Assembly: GCA_900751815.1 (NCBI GenBank)
Contig: CAADST010000060.1
Span: forward strand, 1 to 6,122
Length of the DNA stretch: 6,122 nucleotides
From: Bacilli bacterium
GTDB lineage: Bacteria; Bacillota_I; Bacilli_A; RF39; UBA660
Direction of reading: 5' to 3'
Shown here in pieces: positions 1-5,343 of the stretch; the stretch's first letter is position 1, and the number at the start of each line of letters is the position of its first letter. The notes under the pieces were generated by a model, which searched no databases, was not told the DNA's origin, and saw nothing but the letters and a program-made list of their open reading frames with translations. A program made the translations under genes and the position numbers.

Positions 1-31
1 CTGGGGGTTTTGACCTTTAGAGAGATTGGGT

Positions 32-38
32 AAGGAGG
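32..38 (+). promoter_or_regulatory. Strong ribosome binding site of the small toxin gene
   Basis: AAGGAGG lies five bases before the ATG at 44. The preceding bases TGGGTAA (27-33) run into it and are complementary to the 5' hairpin of the predicted antisense RNA, so antisense pairing would cover the start of the SD. This placement suggests translational control of the peptide. Confidence 0.7.
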
Positions 39-43
39 AAGTT

Positions 44-127
44 ATGAACGAAAAATTATTTTTTCAATTAATTATAATCATTCTTGTCGTTTTATATGGC
101 GATAAGAATGAGAAAAGACGCCACTAG
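44..127 (+). CDS. Putative small hydrophobic toxin of a type I toxin-antitoxin locus (Fst / holin-like toxin style)
   Basis: This 27-residue peptide starts MNEKLFFQLIIIILVVLYGD and ends in a charged tail (KNEKRRH). Residues 5-18 form one short membrane-spanning or membrane-inserting helix. The start is set by a perfect AAGGAGG at 32-38, five bases before the ATG, and the stop is TAG. Known type I toxins of Gram-positive bacteria (Fst, TxpA and the 'putative holin-like toxins') are about 25-35 residues with exactly this layout: a hydrophobic helix, a charged C-terminus and a strong SD. They depolarise the cell's own membrane when antisense control is lost. No family signature can be proven in so short a peptide. 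The call rests mainly on the surrounding RNA architecture: the antisense promoter, the terminator and the complementary repeats. The toxin promoter is not visible and must lie before base 1. The alternative is a chance small ORF or a membrane microprotein of another kind. Confidence 0.6.
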   Translation: MNEKLFFQLIIIILVVLYGDKNEKRRH

Positions 128-174
128 AAGTAGCGTCGAAACCATTGGCGTTACCCAATATGGGTAACACTTAC
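112..174 (-). ncRNA. Predicted antisense antitoxin RNA (~63 nt), convergent to the toxin gene
   Basis: The minus strand reads as a complete small transcription unit. It has a promoter at 181-209, a start expected near 174, a 5' hairpin (GTTACCC/GGGTAAC, 150-168) and an intrinsic terminator at 113-137. The RNA overlaps the last codons of the toxin gene and its whole 3' region. Its first hairpin contains TTACCCA, which can pair with TGGGTAA at 27-33 just before and into the toxin SD. In Fst/par systems an antisense RNA of similar size binds the toxin mRNA both at the shared terminator and at repeats near the SD, blocking translation. That mechanism is known for the family and is inferred here. 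The exact ends are predictions. Confidence 0.55.
113..137 (-). terminator. Intrinsic terminator of the antisense RNA
   Basis: Bases 117-124 and 130-137 form an 8-bp stem (one G-U pair) with a 5-base loop. On the minus strand it is followed by TTTT (113-116). On the plus strand no U-tract follows, so the terminator works only for the antisense direction. It overlaps the toxin stop codon. Confidence 0.65.
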
Positions 175-180
175 ATATAT
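150..180 (+). terminator. 3' hairpin of the toxin mRNA, possible weak terminator
   Basis: GTTACCC (150-156) and GGGTAAC (162-168) form a perfect 7-bp stem with loop AATAT (157-161), extendable by one A-T pair. The tail ACTTACATATAT is U-poor, so termination would be imperfect. The same palindrome is the 5' hairpin of the antisense RNA, so the two RNAs could start pairing loop to loop here. Confidence 0.4.
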
Positions 181-209
181 AATATACCAAAAATTTAAAT
201 AAATTACAA
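181..209 (-). promoter_or_regulatory. Promoter of the antisense RNA
   Basis: On the minus strand TTGTAA (-35, 204-209) and TATATT (-10, 181-186) are separated by exactly 17 bases, close to the sigma-A consensus. Transcription would begin around 174, immediately before the 5' hairpin of the antisense RNA. The region is AT-rich, so chance matches are possible. The ideal spacing and the terminator downstream make it credible. Confidence 0.55.
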
Positions 210-217
210 CCAATTTT

Positions 218-248
218 AAAAAAGAAGAATAGATTAGTTCTATTCTTC
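218..248 (-). terminator. Intrinsic terminator of the four-gene operon
   Basis: Bases 224-232 and 240-248 form a perfect 9-bp stem with a 7-base loop, followed on the minus strand by TTTTTT (218-223). The upstream arm encodes the last two glutamates and the TAG stop of the membrane repeat protein, so the terminator is built into the end of the gene. Its stem is A+T-rich and some read-through is plausible. Only a few bases further on lies the -35 of the antisense RNA. Confidence 0.75.
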
Positions 249-1508
249 AATTAAATCAACATGTATTTGACCATTAAATATTTTTCCTTGATCATAGTTT
301 TGTGGTTCTCCGGTACCATGTAATGTAAAGTCTACACTATATGTTTGTGTTGTATTCGGAGCAACTGCTACTCTTGTTGCAAATGTATAATCACTGGTTG
401 GTGCTGTAGTCCAATCTTGAGTGAATCCAGCATTATCACTAGTAACTCGATACCAGAAATTATCTGAAGTAAATGTATTTTCATTTACAGTCCAACTTAA
501 ATTGTAATATAATGTTTGGTTAGTAGTATTTTGAACTGTAAAGCCAATACTTGGAATTGTGGTATTTAGACCTTGTCCTGTTTGATCATCAGGATAAATG
601 TTTTCAGCTACAACATCATCGGTACTATCAAAGACAACTATCAAATTAGCAGTAGTAAAGTCCATGCCACCATTGCCTTCTTGGCTTGTTCCACCACCAT
701 TATCATTGATATTAACATTTGTACAATTTGTATCACAGACATTATCTTTGTCGGTATCACAGTTTATATCACAAACACCATCACCATCTAAATCTAGGTC
801 TAGATCTTTTATACCATCGCCATCGATATCTCGGTCAAAATCAACTATGCCATCACCATCGATATCGATATTTAAGTCTGGCCAGCCATCGCTATTTGTA
901 TCACAGTTTATATCACAAACACCATCACCATTAGTATCTTGGTTAATTGGGTTAAAAATCGAGCCATCTTCTAATAAAATGTTAAATATTGGTTTTCTAT
1001 TTGAGCGATAATCAATGTTTCTATCAGGCAAACCATCTTTATCGGTATCACAATTTATATCACAAATGCCATCATCATCTAAATCGATATTTAAATCTGC
1101 AACACCGTCACCATCTAAATCTTGATTAAGTTCTAGTCTGGCTAAATATTGAACACCCATATAAGTAGCAAACCCACCAACAAATAGAAATGCTAAAGCA
1201 AAAAGAATAAATAAAGCTAAATTATTAGTCTTTTTAAAAGAAAATATTAATTTACTACCTATTTTTTCAACGCGAAGGGACGCTGGTAAGTAAGTTTCAT
1301 TATCTCTAGTATCAAAGGCAATGTTTAATACTTTATCAATATGTTTCTTAGTTACTTCAACTTTACCTTCATACATTAAATCAATAGTTTCTTTAATTTT
1401 AGCATCTTGTTTTTTGCTATCTAAAAGCATAAACTCTTTTAAGTTTATTTCTTCTCTTTTATTGGTTTTTTCAATAACTACCTTTTCTTCTTTATCCTTT
1501 TTTGCCAT
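240..1508 (-). CDS. Single-pass membrane protein with Asp-rich calcium-binding-type repeats and an exterior beta domain
   Basis: 422 residues, last gene of the operon. Residues 1-93 are lysine-rich and lack a signal peptide, so they should be cytosolic. Residues 97-122 are one transmembrane helix, and the positive-inside rule puts the rest outside. Nine repeats of the form DxDxDGxxD(x)N at a 12-residue period fall in two blocks (130-165 and 191-262), split by a 25-residue insert. They resemble thrombospondin type 3 and EF-loop repeats, which bind Ca2+. Cysteines come in CDxNC pairs (149/153, 198/202, 246/250, 258/262), likely disulfides. A Gly/Ser/Asn linker (265-282) leads to a Thr/Asn/aromatic-rich, probably beta-sandwich domain (285-422). 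It starts 11 nt after the DUF2357 gene with SD GGAAGGTG (1513-1520). The position suggests it is the exterior or sensory arm of the system. I do not recognise the family. Calcium binding is inferred from the motif. Confidence 0.85.
   Translation of the reverse strand: MAKKDKEEKVVIEKTNKREEINLKEFMLLDSKKQDAKIKETIDLMYEGKVEVTKKHIDKVLNIAFDTRDNETYLPASLRVEKIGSKLIFSFKKTNNLALFILFALAFLFVGGFATYMGVQYLARLELNQDLDGDGVADLNIDLDDDGICDINCDTDKDGLPDRNIDYRSNRKPIFNILLEDGSIFNPINQDTNGDGVCDINCDTNSDGWPDLNIDIDGDGIVDFDRDIDGDGIKDLDLDLDGDGVCDINCDTDKDNVCDTNCTNVNINDNGGGTSQEGNGGMDFTTANLIVVFDSTDDVVAENIYPDDQTGQGLNTTIPSIGFTVQNTTNQTLYYNLSWTVNENTFTSDNFWYRVTSDNAGFTQDWTTAPTSDYTFATRVAVAPNTTQTYSVDFTLHGTGEPQNYDQGKIFNGQIHVDLIEE
723..1121 (-). 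repeat. Nine 36-bp coding repeats (12-residue Asp-rich units) in two blocks
   Basis: The repeats encode residues 130-262 of the membrane protein, blocks at 1014-1121 and 723-938. The consensus is D-x-D-G-D-G-x-x-D with a CDxNC variant in every second or third unit. The last unit (residues 251-259) has Asn in place of the loop glycine and may be degenerate. At DNA level 754-787 and 898-931 are identical over 34 bases and lie 144 bp (four units) apart. This indicates recent internal duplication and makes the array prone to unit gain or loss. Confidence 0.85.
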
Positions 1509-1519
1509 AATACACCTTC

Positions 1520-2608
1520 CTATTTCAATAATGCAAATGCTTTCTTAGATTTCTTTTCATAACTATCTATAAAGTCTTTAAACTTACCATCAATACTATT
1601 AAGTATTTTTTCTTTTCTCTTACTTGCTTCTTTAAATTCTTTATTTACTAATGATTTAAATTCTTTATCACTAATATTACCAGAAAATACAAAATCATTA
1701 ATTAATTTACTAATAATTGCTTCATTATAAACTGTATCTTCTTTATCTTTATGTTCTTTTAGAGCATCACTAGCGATATAAAAACCTAAATCATACTTAT
1801 CTTTAATAGCAATATCTTTTGATTCTTTTGTAACCTTTTCAATTGATGTCATTGGTACAATGTTATTTTTTTCCAAGTATTCCCATAACTCTAAGGCTTT
1901 AATAAAGTTAGGTTCTTTTAAAATAACATTGGTCTTTCTAATGGGACTACGAACTGGACTACTTTCCTTTAAACTTTTAATAAATGTTGAATTACGAAAA
2001 GCTCCGAGAACATCACGAATATGTTCAATTCTCTCTTCAATAGTATGTCCATCTTTTTTTTCGTTAACTTCATCATTAGTGTTACCTTCTAAACTGACAT
2101 TTATTTTAAATTCGCCATTTTTTAGTTTAGTTGTACCACTATATGTAACAGTATTTTTAATTTTAGCATATGATTTTTGATCTGATTCATTTAATTTGTT
2201 TTGAACAAACATATATAGATTATCTACAAGAGATTTGATAAATCTATTTTCATATAAATCAACGGTTTCTTCTCTATAAACATTTAATAGTTTAAGAGGA
2301 ATTACTGTTCCATCATCATGTACTTCTTGAATTAAGTTTGTATTTTGCGCTAAGTGTCTGATTGATTCTTCAGTTACAACTTTAGCTTTTTCTATTGGAA
2401 CAATGTTTTCTTCTTGAACAATAAATCTCCTGGGATTACGAATGATATTATCAAGATAAGGGATACATTCTTCGATCATATCCATCCAAGATGTATCACT
2501 TACCTTTTTTTCAATATCTTGTAAAACACGGATATCAGAATTAGTTGTTTCAATAAATTTGGAAATTTCATCTTTATTTAAATTATTTATATAATCAACT
2601 ATATCCAT
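1520..2608 (-). CDS. DUF2357 / McrC-N-like partner of the McrB-like ATPase, without a visible nuclease domain
   Basis: 362 residues from the preferred ATG. Segments typical of DUF2357 proteins are recognisable: SWMDMIEECIPYLDNIIRNP (40-59) running into RRFIVQEE, VTEESIRHLAQNTNLIQ (78-94), VYREETVDLYENRFIKSLVD (110-129), and a later VILKEPNFIKALELWEYL segment (228-245). These proteins are usually encoded next to an McrB-like AAA+ ATPase. Their N-terminal domain is thought to play the McrC role of docking on the hexamer, with a C-terminal PD-(D/E)XK nuclease (DUF524 type) in many members. Here only about 115 residues follow the WEYL segment. They are lysine-rich and helical, and I see no D...(D/E)xK nuclease core, so the protein is probably an ATPase regulator rather than a nuclease. 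No membrane segment was seen. A GTG at 2617 would add three residues but lies inside the SD. Family assignment is from memory of the motifs and not from a search. Confidence 0.8.
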   Translation of the reverse strand: MDIVDYINNLNKDEISKFIETTNSDIRVLQDIEKKVSDTSWMDMIEECIPYLDNIIRNPRRFIVQEENIVPIEKAKVVTEESIRHLAQNTNLIQEVHDDGTVIPLKLLNVYREETVDLYENRFIKSLVDNLYMFVQNKLNESDQKSYAKIKNTVTYSGTTKLKNGEFKINVSLEGNTNDEVNEKKDGHTIEERIEHIRDVLGAFRNSTFIKSLKESSPVRSPIRKTNVILKEPNFIKALELWEYLEKNNIVPMTSIEKVTKESKDIAIKDKYDLGFYIASDALKEHKDKEDTVYNEAIISKLINDFVFSGNISDKEFKSLVNKEFKEASKRKEKILNSIDGKFKDFIDSYEKKSKKAFALLK

Positions 2609-2612
2609 ATAA

Positions 2613-2619
2613 ATCACCT
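2613..2619 (-). promoter_or_regulatory. Ribosome binding site that decides the start of the DUF2357 gene
   Basis: AGGTGAT is a seven-base match to the anti-SD core and sits four bases before the ATG at 2608. The alternative GTG start (2615-2617) is part of this SD, and upstream of that GTG only weak purine stretches occur. The ATG is therefore preferred. The SD overlaps the TAG stop of the preceding ATPase gene (2618-2620), which suggests translational coupling. Confidence 0.7.
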
Positions 2620-4123
2620 AAATTGTTTTCTTCAAACGAAGTAAATATGTTTTACATTCTGGAGTTTTATCTGTACCAAATAATTTTTCTAAATAAGCAA
2701 TAAGTCCATCAATTTGATCTTTAATATAAGCAAGATTTAATTGTTCAAATTTTCTTAAAATTTTATGAGCAATTAAGTAATCGATAGCAGCTACTTCATC
2801 ACCACCACAAGCAACAAATGCTGGAACGAATTCTTTTAATTGTTTAACAATTCTGTTACCAAAAGCAAGTCTGAAGTGATCGATTACATATCTATCAAGT
2901 TGTGCAACTTTTTCTAGAGTTTCATCACTTACTTGATGTTCTTCTGCTGCTTTAGCAAATTGTTCTTCAAAATACTTATAACTCATCTTAAGTGGTTCTG
3001 TATCTGGAGCTGCAAATTCTTCACATTTATCATCAATTGCTATTGGCATAGCTCTATCATATACTTTATCAGTAATCATAAATGTTGAGTCATCGTTATT
3101 GATTGTACCAATATACCACATGTTTTCAGGTATCTTAAGTTTTCCTTCATCTAGTTTTTCAGGGTCATGTGGCCAGACATTAGGAACAAGTTCTACAACC
3201 CAATCCTTTTTATTTGGAAGTTCCAAAATAGATAGCATTTCTGCAAAGTAATATTCAACACGAGAAATATTCATTTCATCTAATAATGTAATATATATTT
3301 CATCAGTGTATTGGGCTTCATACATTTTTTCAAGAATTTGGGTTTCATTAAATTTCTTAGTAAATTCATTGAAATAACCAAATATTTCAGTTGAGTCACG
3401 CCATGAAGGTTGAACACTAGCAACAGTTGTTTCATTTTGAACAAATTCTCCGAAAGCATAAGCAAGTGATGTTTTACCAGTACCAGAAATACCTTCCAAA
3501 ATTATTAATTTGTTTGAGGCAAATGAGGCAATAAATAATCTTATTAAATGGATATCATAATATAGATGCAAACGAGAAGCTGAGAAATTTCTAAATCTTT
3601 CACATAATTCATCTAATTTATAATCATTATGTATTTCTTCTGGTGTTGTATTTTTGAATTTAGCATCTACACTACTAAGTTTAAAGAATCTACTTTCTCC
3701 TTCTTTAAGTTCATTTTTAATATGACCATCTTCATCATATTCAACATTACCATCTTCATCGGTAATTTCCGCAAATTTAGCATTTTGTTTCTTTAATTTT
3801 AAGATTTCCCCATTTAAATTTTCTATTTCTTCAATTAGTCGATCTTCTTTTTTCACATTTCTTCTATATTTAATATAAGTTCTAATGCCACGATATATCA
3901 AGAATATTATTACCGCAAATAGGCCTAATAATAATATAATTGATAAAATCATTACTACTAATCCCATACCTGTTAAATCACTCTTGTAATCATTAATTAC
4001 AGTAATGTAATTAACAAAGTTAAACATTTGACCAATACCACTACCAATTCCCTTAATAATGTTTAGTAAACCTTCAAAGAAAGGTTCCATAAACTGTGTA
4101 AAAAATTCTCCATAAACATTCAT
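2618..4123 (-). CDS. Membrane-tethered McrB-like AAA+ NTPase
   Basis: 501 residues. Residues 1-45 are hydrophobic/amphipathic with glycines, possibly a second membrane-associated helix. 53-79 is a clear transmembrane segment followed by a strongly basic stretch (80-92), placing the C-terminal part in the cytosol. 92-118 is a short coiled coil, and 120-140 a DEDG-containing insert. The AAA+ core follows: Walker A GISGTGKT (211-218), Walker B ITLLDEMN (278-285) continuing into SRVEYYFAEMLSILE, sensor 1 in TINNDDST (340-347), putative Arg finger R357 in VYDRAM, and a C-terminal helical lid (about 405-465). LDEMN with the helix after it is typical of the McrB/MoxR clade. The GTP-type signature MNTxDRS is replaced by INNDDST, so nucleotide preference may differ. 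A perfect AAGGAGG (4131-4137) fixes the start. It lies 2 nt from the upstream gene and is immediately followed by the DUF2357 gene, the classic McrB-McrC-type pairing. Confidence 0.9.
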   Translation of the reverse strand: MNVYGEFFTQFMEPFFEGLLNIIKGIGSGIGQMFNFVNYITVINDYKSDLTGMGLVVMILSIILLLGLFAVIIFLIYRGIRTYIKYRRNVKKEDRLIEEIENLNGEILKLKKQNAKFAEITDEDGNVEYDEDGHIKNELKEGESRFFKLSSVDAKFKNTTPEEIHNDYKLDELCERFRNFSASRLHLYYDIHLIRLFIASFASNKLIILEGISGTGKTSLAYAFGEFVQNETTVASVQPSWRDSTEIFGYFNEFTKKFNETQILEKMYEAQYTDEIYITLLDEMNISRVEYYFAEMLSILELPNKKDWVVELVPNVWPHDPEKLDEGKLKIPENMWYIGTINNDDSTFMITDKVYDRAMPIAIDDKCEEFAAPDTEPLKMSYKYFEEQFAKAAEEHQVSDETLEKVAQLDRYVIDHFRLAFGNRIVKQLKEFVPAFVACGGDEVAAIDYLIAHKILRKFEQLNLAYIKDQIDGLIAYLEKLFGTDKTPECKTYLLRLKKTI

Positions 4124-4125
4124 AA

Positions 4126-5199
4126 TTAATCCTCCTTATTCTTTATTACAAACTTAATATTATTTTTTTGCCATTCATATGCATTTTCTTTATTGTTATC
4201 AATAAATTCTTGTCTAACAATTATTTCCATATCATATGTAAATATATCCGCATTAACATTATCTACTCCATCATACTCATAAATTATTTTAATACCTAGT
4301 TTTCTGGCATCATTTAATAAGTCATTGTATTCCGCTTCGTCTTTAGTATTTACAAGCAACTTCATATATCCTTTAATATAGCTATTATCAAATATTTTAA
4401 GTAAGTTTTTCTTTTTCTTCAAAATACTATTAACGGGTACTAAATAATTAATCATATCTCTGTTACTTACTAATTCCATTAATATATCTGCAGTAAGTAA
4501 TTCATATGAGATTTCTAAGAATTTAGCTTCATACTTTTTAGATACTTCCGAAACTAATGATGCATCATATTCTTCAAGCCCTGGAATAGTCTTTTTAAAA
4601 TCAAATTTATAATAAAGTGGCTCTCCAGTGTATAGATAATATTTATTTTTGCAATCATCATCTTTAAAGTAGCCAAAGGCTTTTTCATCTTCTTTAATGT
4701 TTTTCTTTATCTGTTCAAATAATTCATTAATGGTTACTTTGTCATTATTATAAACTTTTAATATATTAGTTTTTTTCAAATACAATAATAAATACTTAAA
4801 TTTATTTTTGGTATCTACAAAGTCACCATCAACAACATTACAAGCAAAATCTAAATAACAAGAAGTACAAATAATTACAGATAATAAAAATATTTCATTT
4901 TTATTTACTTTTAAAACTGCCATATTATCATTTGTCTTATAATATTCAATTATTGATTTTAAAACATTATTAATATTATCGTTAGAATATTTAATAGGAT
5001 TATCTCGATTAGCATTGTTTTCAAAATAATAAACGCTAGCATATTTTTCAATTACTGCTTTAGCTAATGATTTAAACTCCTCTTTATTCTTCCATAATTT
5101 ATTATCTTCTATGCAAATTATCTTCTCGAGAATTTTAGCATATTCAAATAAATCTTTCTTCTTTTTTTCTACATACTTATCGATAACATTTAAACTCAC
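4126..5199 (-). CDS. Protein of unknown function, first gene of the McrB-like operon
   Basis: 357 residues, start GTG with SD AGGTGA (5208-5213) eight bases away. An in-frame TAG two codons upstream excludes a longer protein. I do not recognise the family. Residues 1-55 are lysine-rich and helical. 103-121 is a hydrophobic stretch with three cysteines (111, 114, 120) that looks more like a buried helix than a membrane span. 155-260 is mixed and helical. The last 85 residues read as an alternating beta-alpha-beta unit (MKLLVNT, a helix, KIIYEYDG, MEIIVRQEF) that could be a small alpha/beta domain. No nuclease, protease or methylase motif is apparent. Its stop overlaps the SD region of the ATPase gene (AAGGAGGATTAA), so the two should be translated together. 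The position suggests a component or adaptor of the AAA module, but that is inference from neighbourhood only. Confidence 0.8.
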   Translation of the reverse strand: MSLNVIDKYVEKKKKDLFEYAKILEKIICIEDNKLWKNKEEFKSLAKAVIEKYASVYYFENNANRDNPIKYSNDNINNVLKSIIEYYKTNDNMAVLKVNKNEIFLLSVIICTSCYLDFACNVVDGDFVDTKNKFKYLLLYLKKTNILKVYNNDKVTINELFEQIKKNIKEDEKAFGYFKDDDCKNKYYLYTGEPLYYKFDFKKTIPGLEEYDASLVSEVSKKYEAKFLEISYELLTADILMELVSNRDMINYLVPVNSILKKKKNLLKIFDNSYIKGYMKLLVNTKDEAEYNDLLNDARKLGIKIIYEYDGVDNVNADIFTYDMEIIVRQEFIDNNKENAYEWQKNNIKFVIKNKED

Positions 5200-5228
5200 T
5201 ATCTATGTCACCTAACCTATCTTAATAA

Positions 5229-5257
5229 ATTATACCAAACAAAAAAATATAATGCAA
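5229..5257 (-). promoter_or_regulatory. Promoter of the four-gene operon (extended -10)
   Basis: On the minus strand TATAAT (5229-5234) is a perfect -10 preceded by TGG, an extended -10. TTGCAT (5252-5257) sits 17 bases upstream as a weak -35. Transcription would start near 5222, giving a leader of about 23 nt before the GTG at 5199. The spacer contains a run of seven T. No operator or riboswitch-like structure is visible in so short a leader. Confidence 0.65.
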
Positions 5258-5277
5258 TAAACATTGTCTAATTTTTC

Positions 5278-5289
5278 AAAAAAGCTTTT
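5278..5289. other. Short palindrome between the divergent promoters
   Basis: AAAAGCTTTT at 5280-5289, with flanking A's at 5278-5279, is a perfect 10-base palindrome midway between the two divergent promoters. It could be a regulator site or simply an AT-rich coincidence. Nothing else in the sequence distinguishes these. Confidence 0.2.
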
Positions 5290-5295
5290 AATATA

Positions 5296-5323
5296 TTGTA
5301 AAATATAAGAAATATGTTAAAAT
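5296..5323 (+). promoter_or_regulatory. Candidate promoter of the rightward membrane-protein gene
   Basis: TTGTAA (5296-5301) and TAAAAT (5318-5323) are 16 bases apart, and TGT precedes the -10, making it an extended -10. The start would fall near 5330, at the very edge of the SD GGAAGGTG (5330-5337), so the leader is very short. An alternative -10, TATAAG at 5304-5309, has no convincing -35. Confidence 0.4.
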
Positions 5324-5343
5324 TAAAATGGAAGGTGTATGAT

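Larger units (their letters stand above)
25..168 (+). repeat. Complementary and direct repeats linking the toxin leader and its 3' hairpin
   Basis: ATTGGGTAA at 25-33 is perfectly complementary to TTACCCAAT at 151-159, allowing a 9-bp helix between leader and 3' end that would hide the SD side of the message. TGGGTAA occurs both at 27-33 and at 161-167, so an RNA antisense to the 3' copy can also bind the leader. Paired direct repeats of this kind are a hallmark of the Fst/par family, where they let a convergent antisense RNA reach the start of the toxin gene. Confidence 0.6.
5200..5343. other. Divergent intergenic region
   Basis: These 144 bases separate the start codons of the leftward operon and the rightward membrane-protein gene. 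They hold both promoters and both SD sites, with an A-tract-rich centre. No RNA gene, terminator or small ORF with an SD was found in it. Confidence 0.6.

Noticed and set aside
10..15. TTGACC at 10-15 as the -35 of the toxin promoter
   Set aside because: At 16-18 bases downstream there is only the SD sequence and no -10, so the toxin promoter must lie outside the window.
573..1011. Plus-strand open frames rich in Ser/Pro/Ile opposite the Asp-repeat gene
   Set aside because: They are antisense shadows of the repetitive minus-strand coding region, with low-complexity translations and no SD.
723..1121. 36-base periodic repeats resembling a CRISPR array
   Set aside because: The period equals 12 codons of the Asp-rich protein repeat. 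There are no conserved repeat/unique spacer alternations, and the frame is open throughout.
723..1121. Dockerin domain (cellulosome) in the Asp-repeat protein
   Set aside because: Dockerins have two loop-helix units of about 22-24 residues. Here nine units repeat every 12 residues without the dockerin helices, closer to thrombospondin type 3 repeats.
1860..2180. Plus-strand open frame within the DUF2357-like gene
   Set aside because: It lies wholly opposite a well-supported gene, has no SD, and has shadow-like composition.
2609..2617. GTG at 2617 as the start of the DUF2357-like gene
   Set aside because: That GTG lies inside the AGGTGAT ribosome binding site serving the ATG at 2608.
3280..3465. 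Minus-strand 61-codon frame inside the AAA gene
   Set aside because: It overlaps the Walker A/Walker B coding region in another frame, which is clearly the real one.
130..5200. Mycoplasma-type genetic code (TGA = Trp), suggested by AT-richness and no TGA stop among five complete genes
   Set aside because: Tryptophans checked are TGG and the genes are full length under the standard bacterial code. Four of the five stops are TAG, but the sample is too small to interpret.
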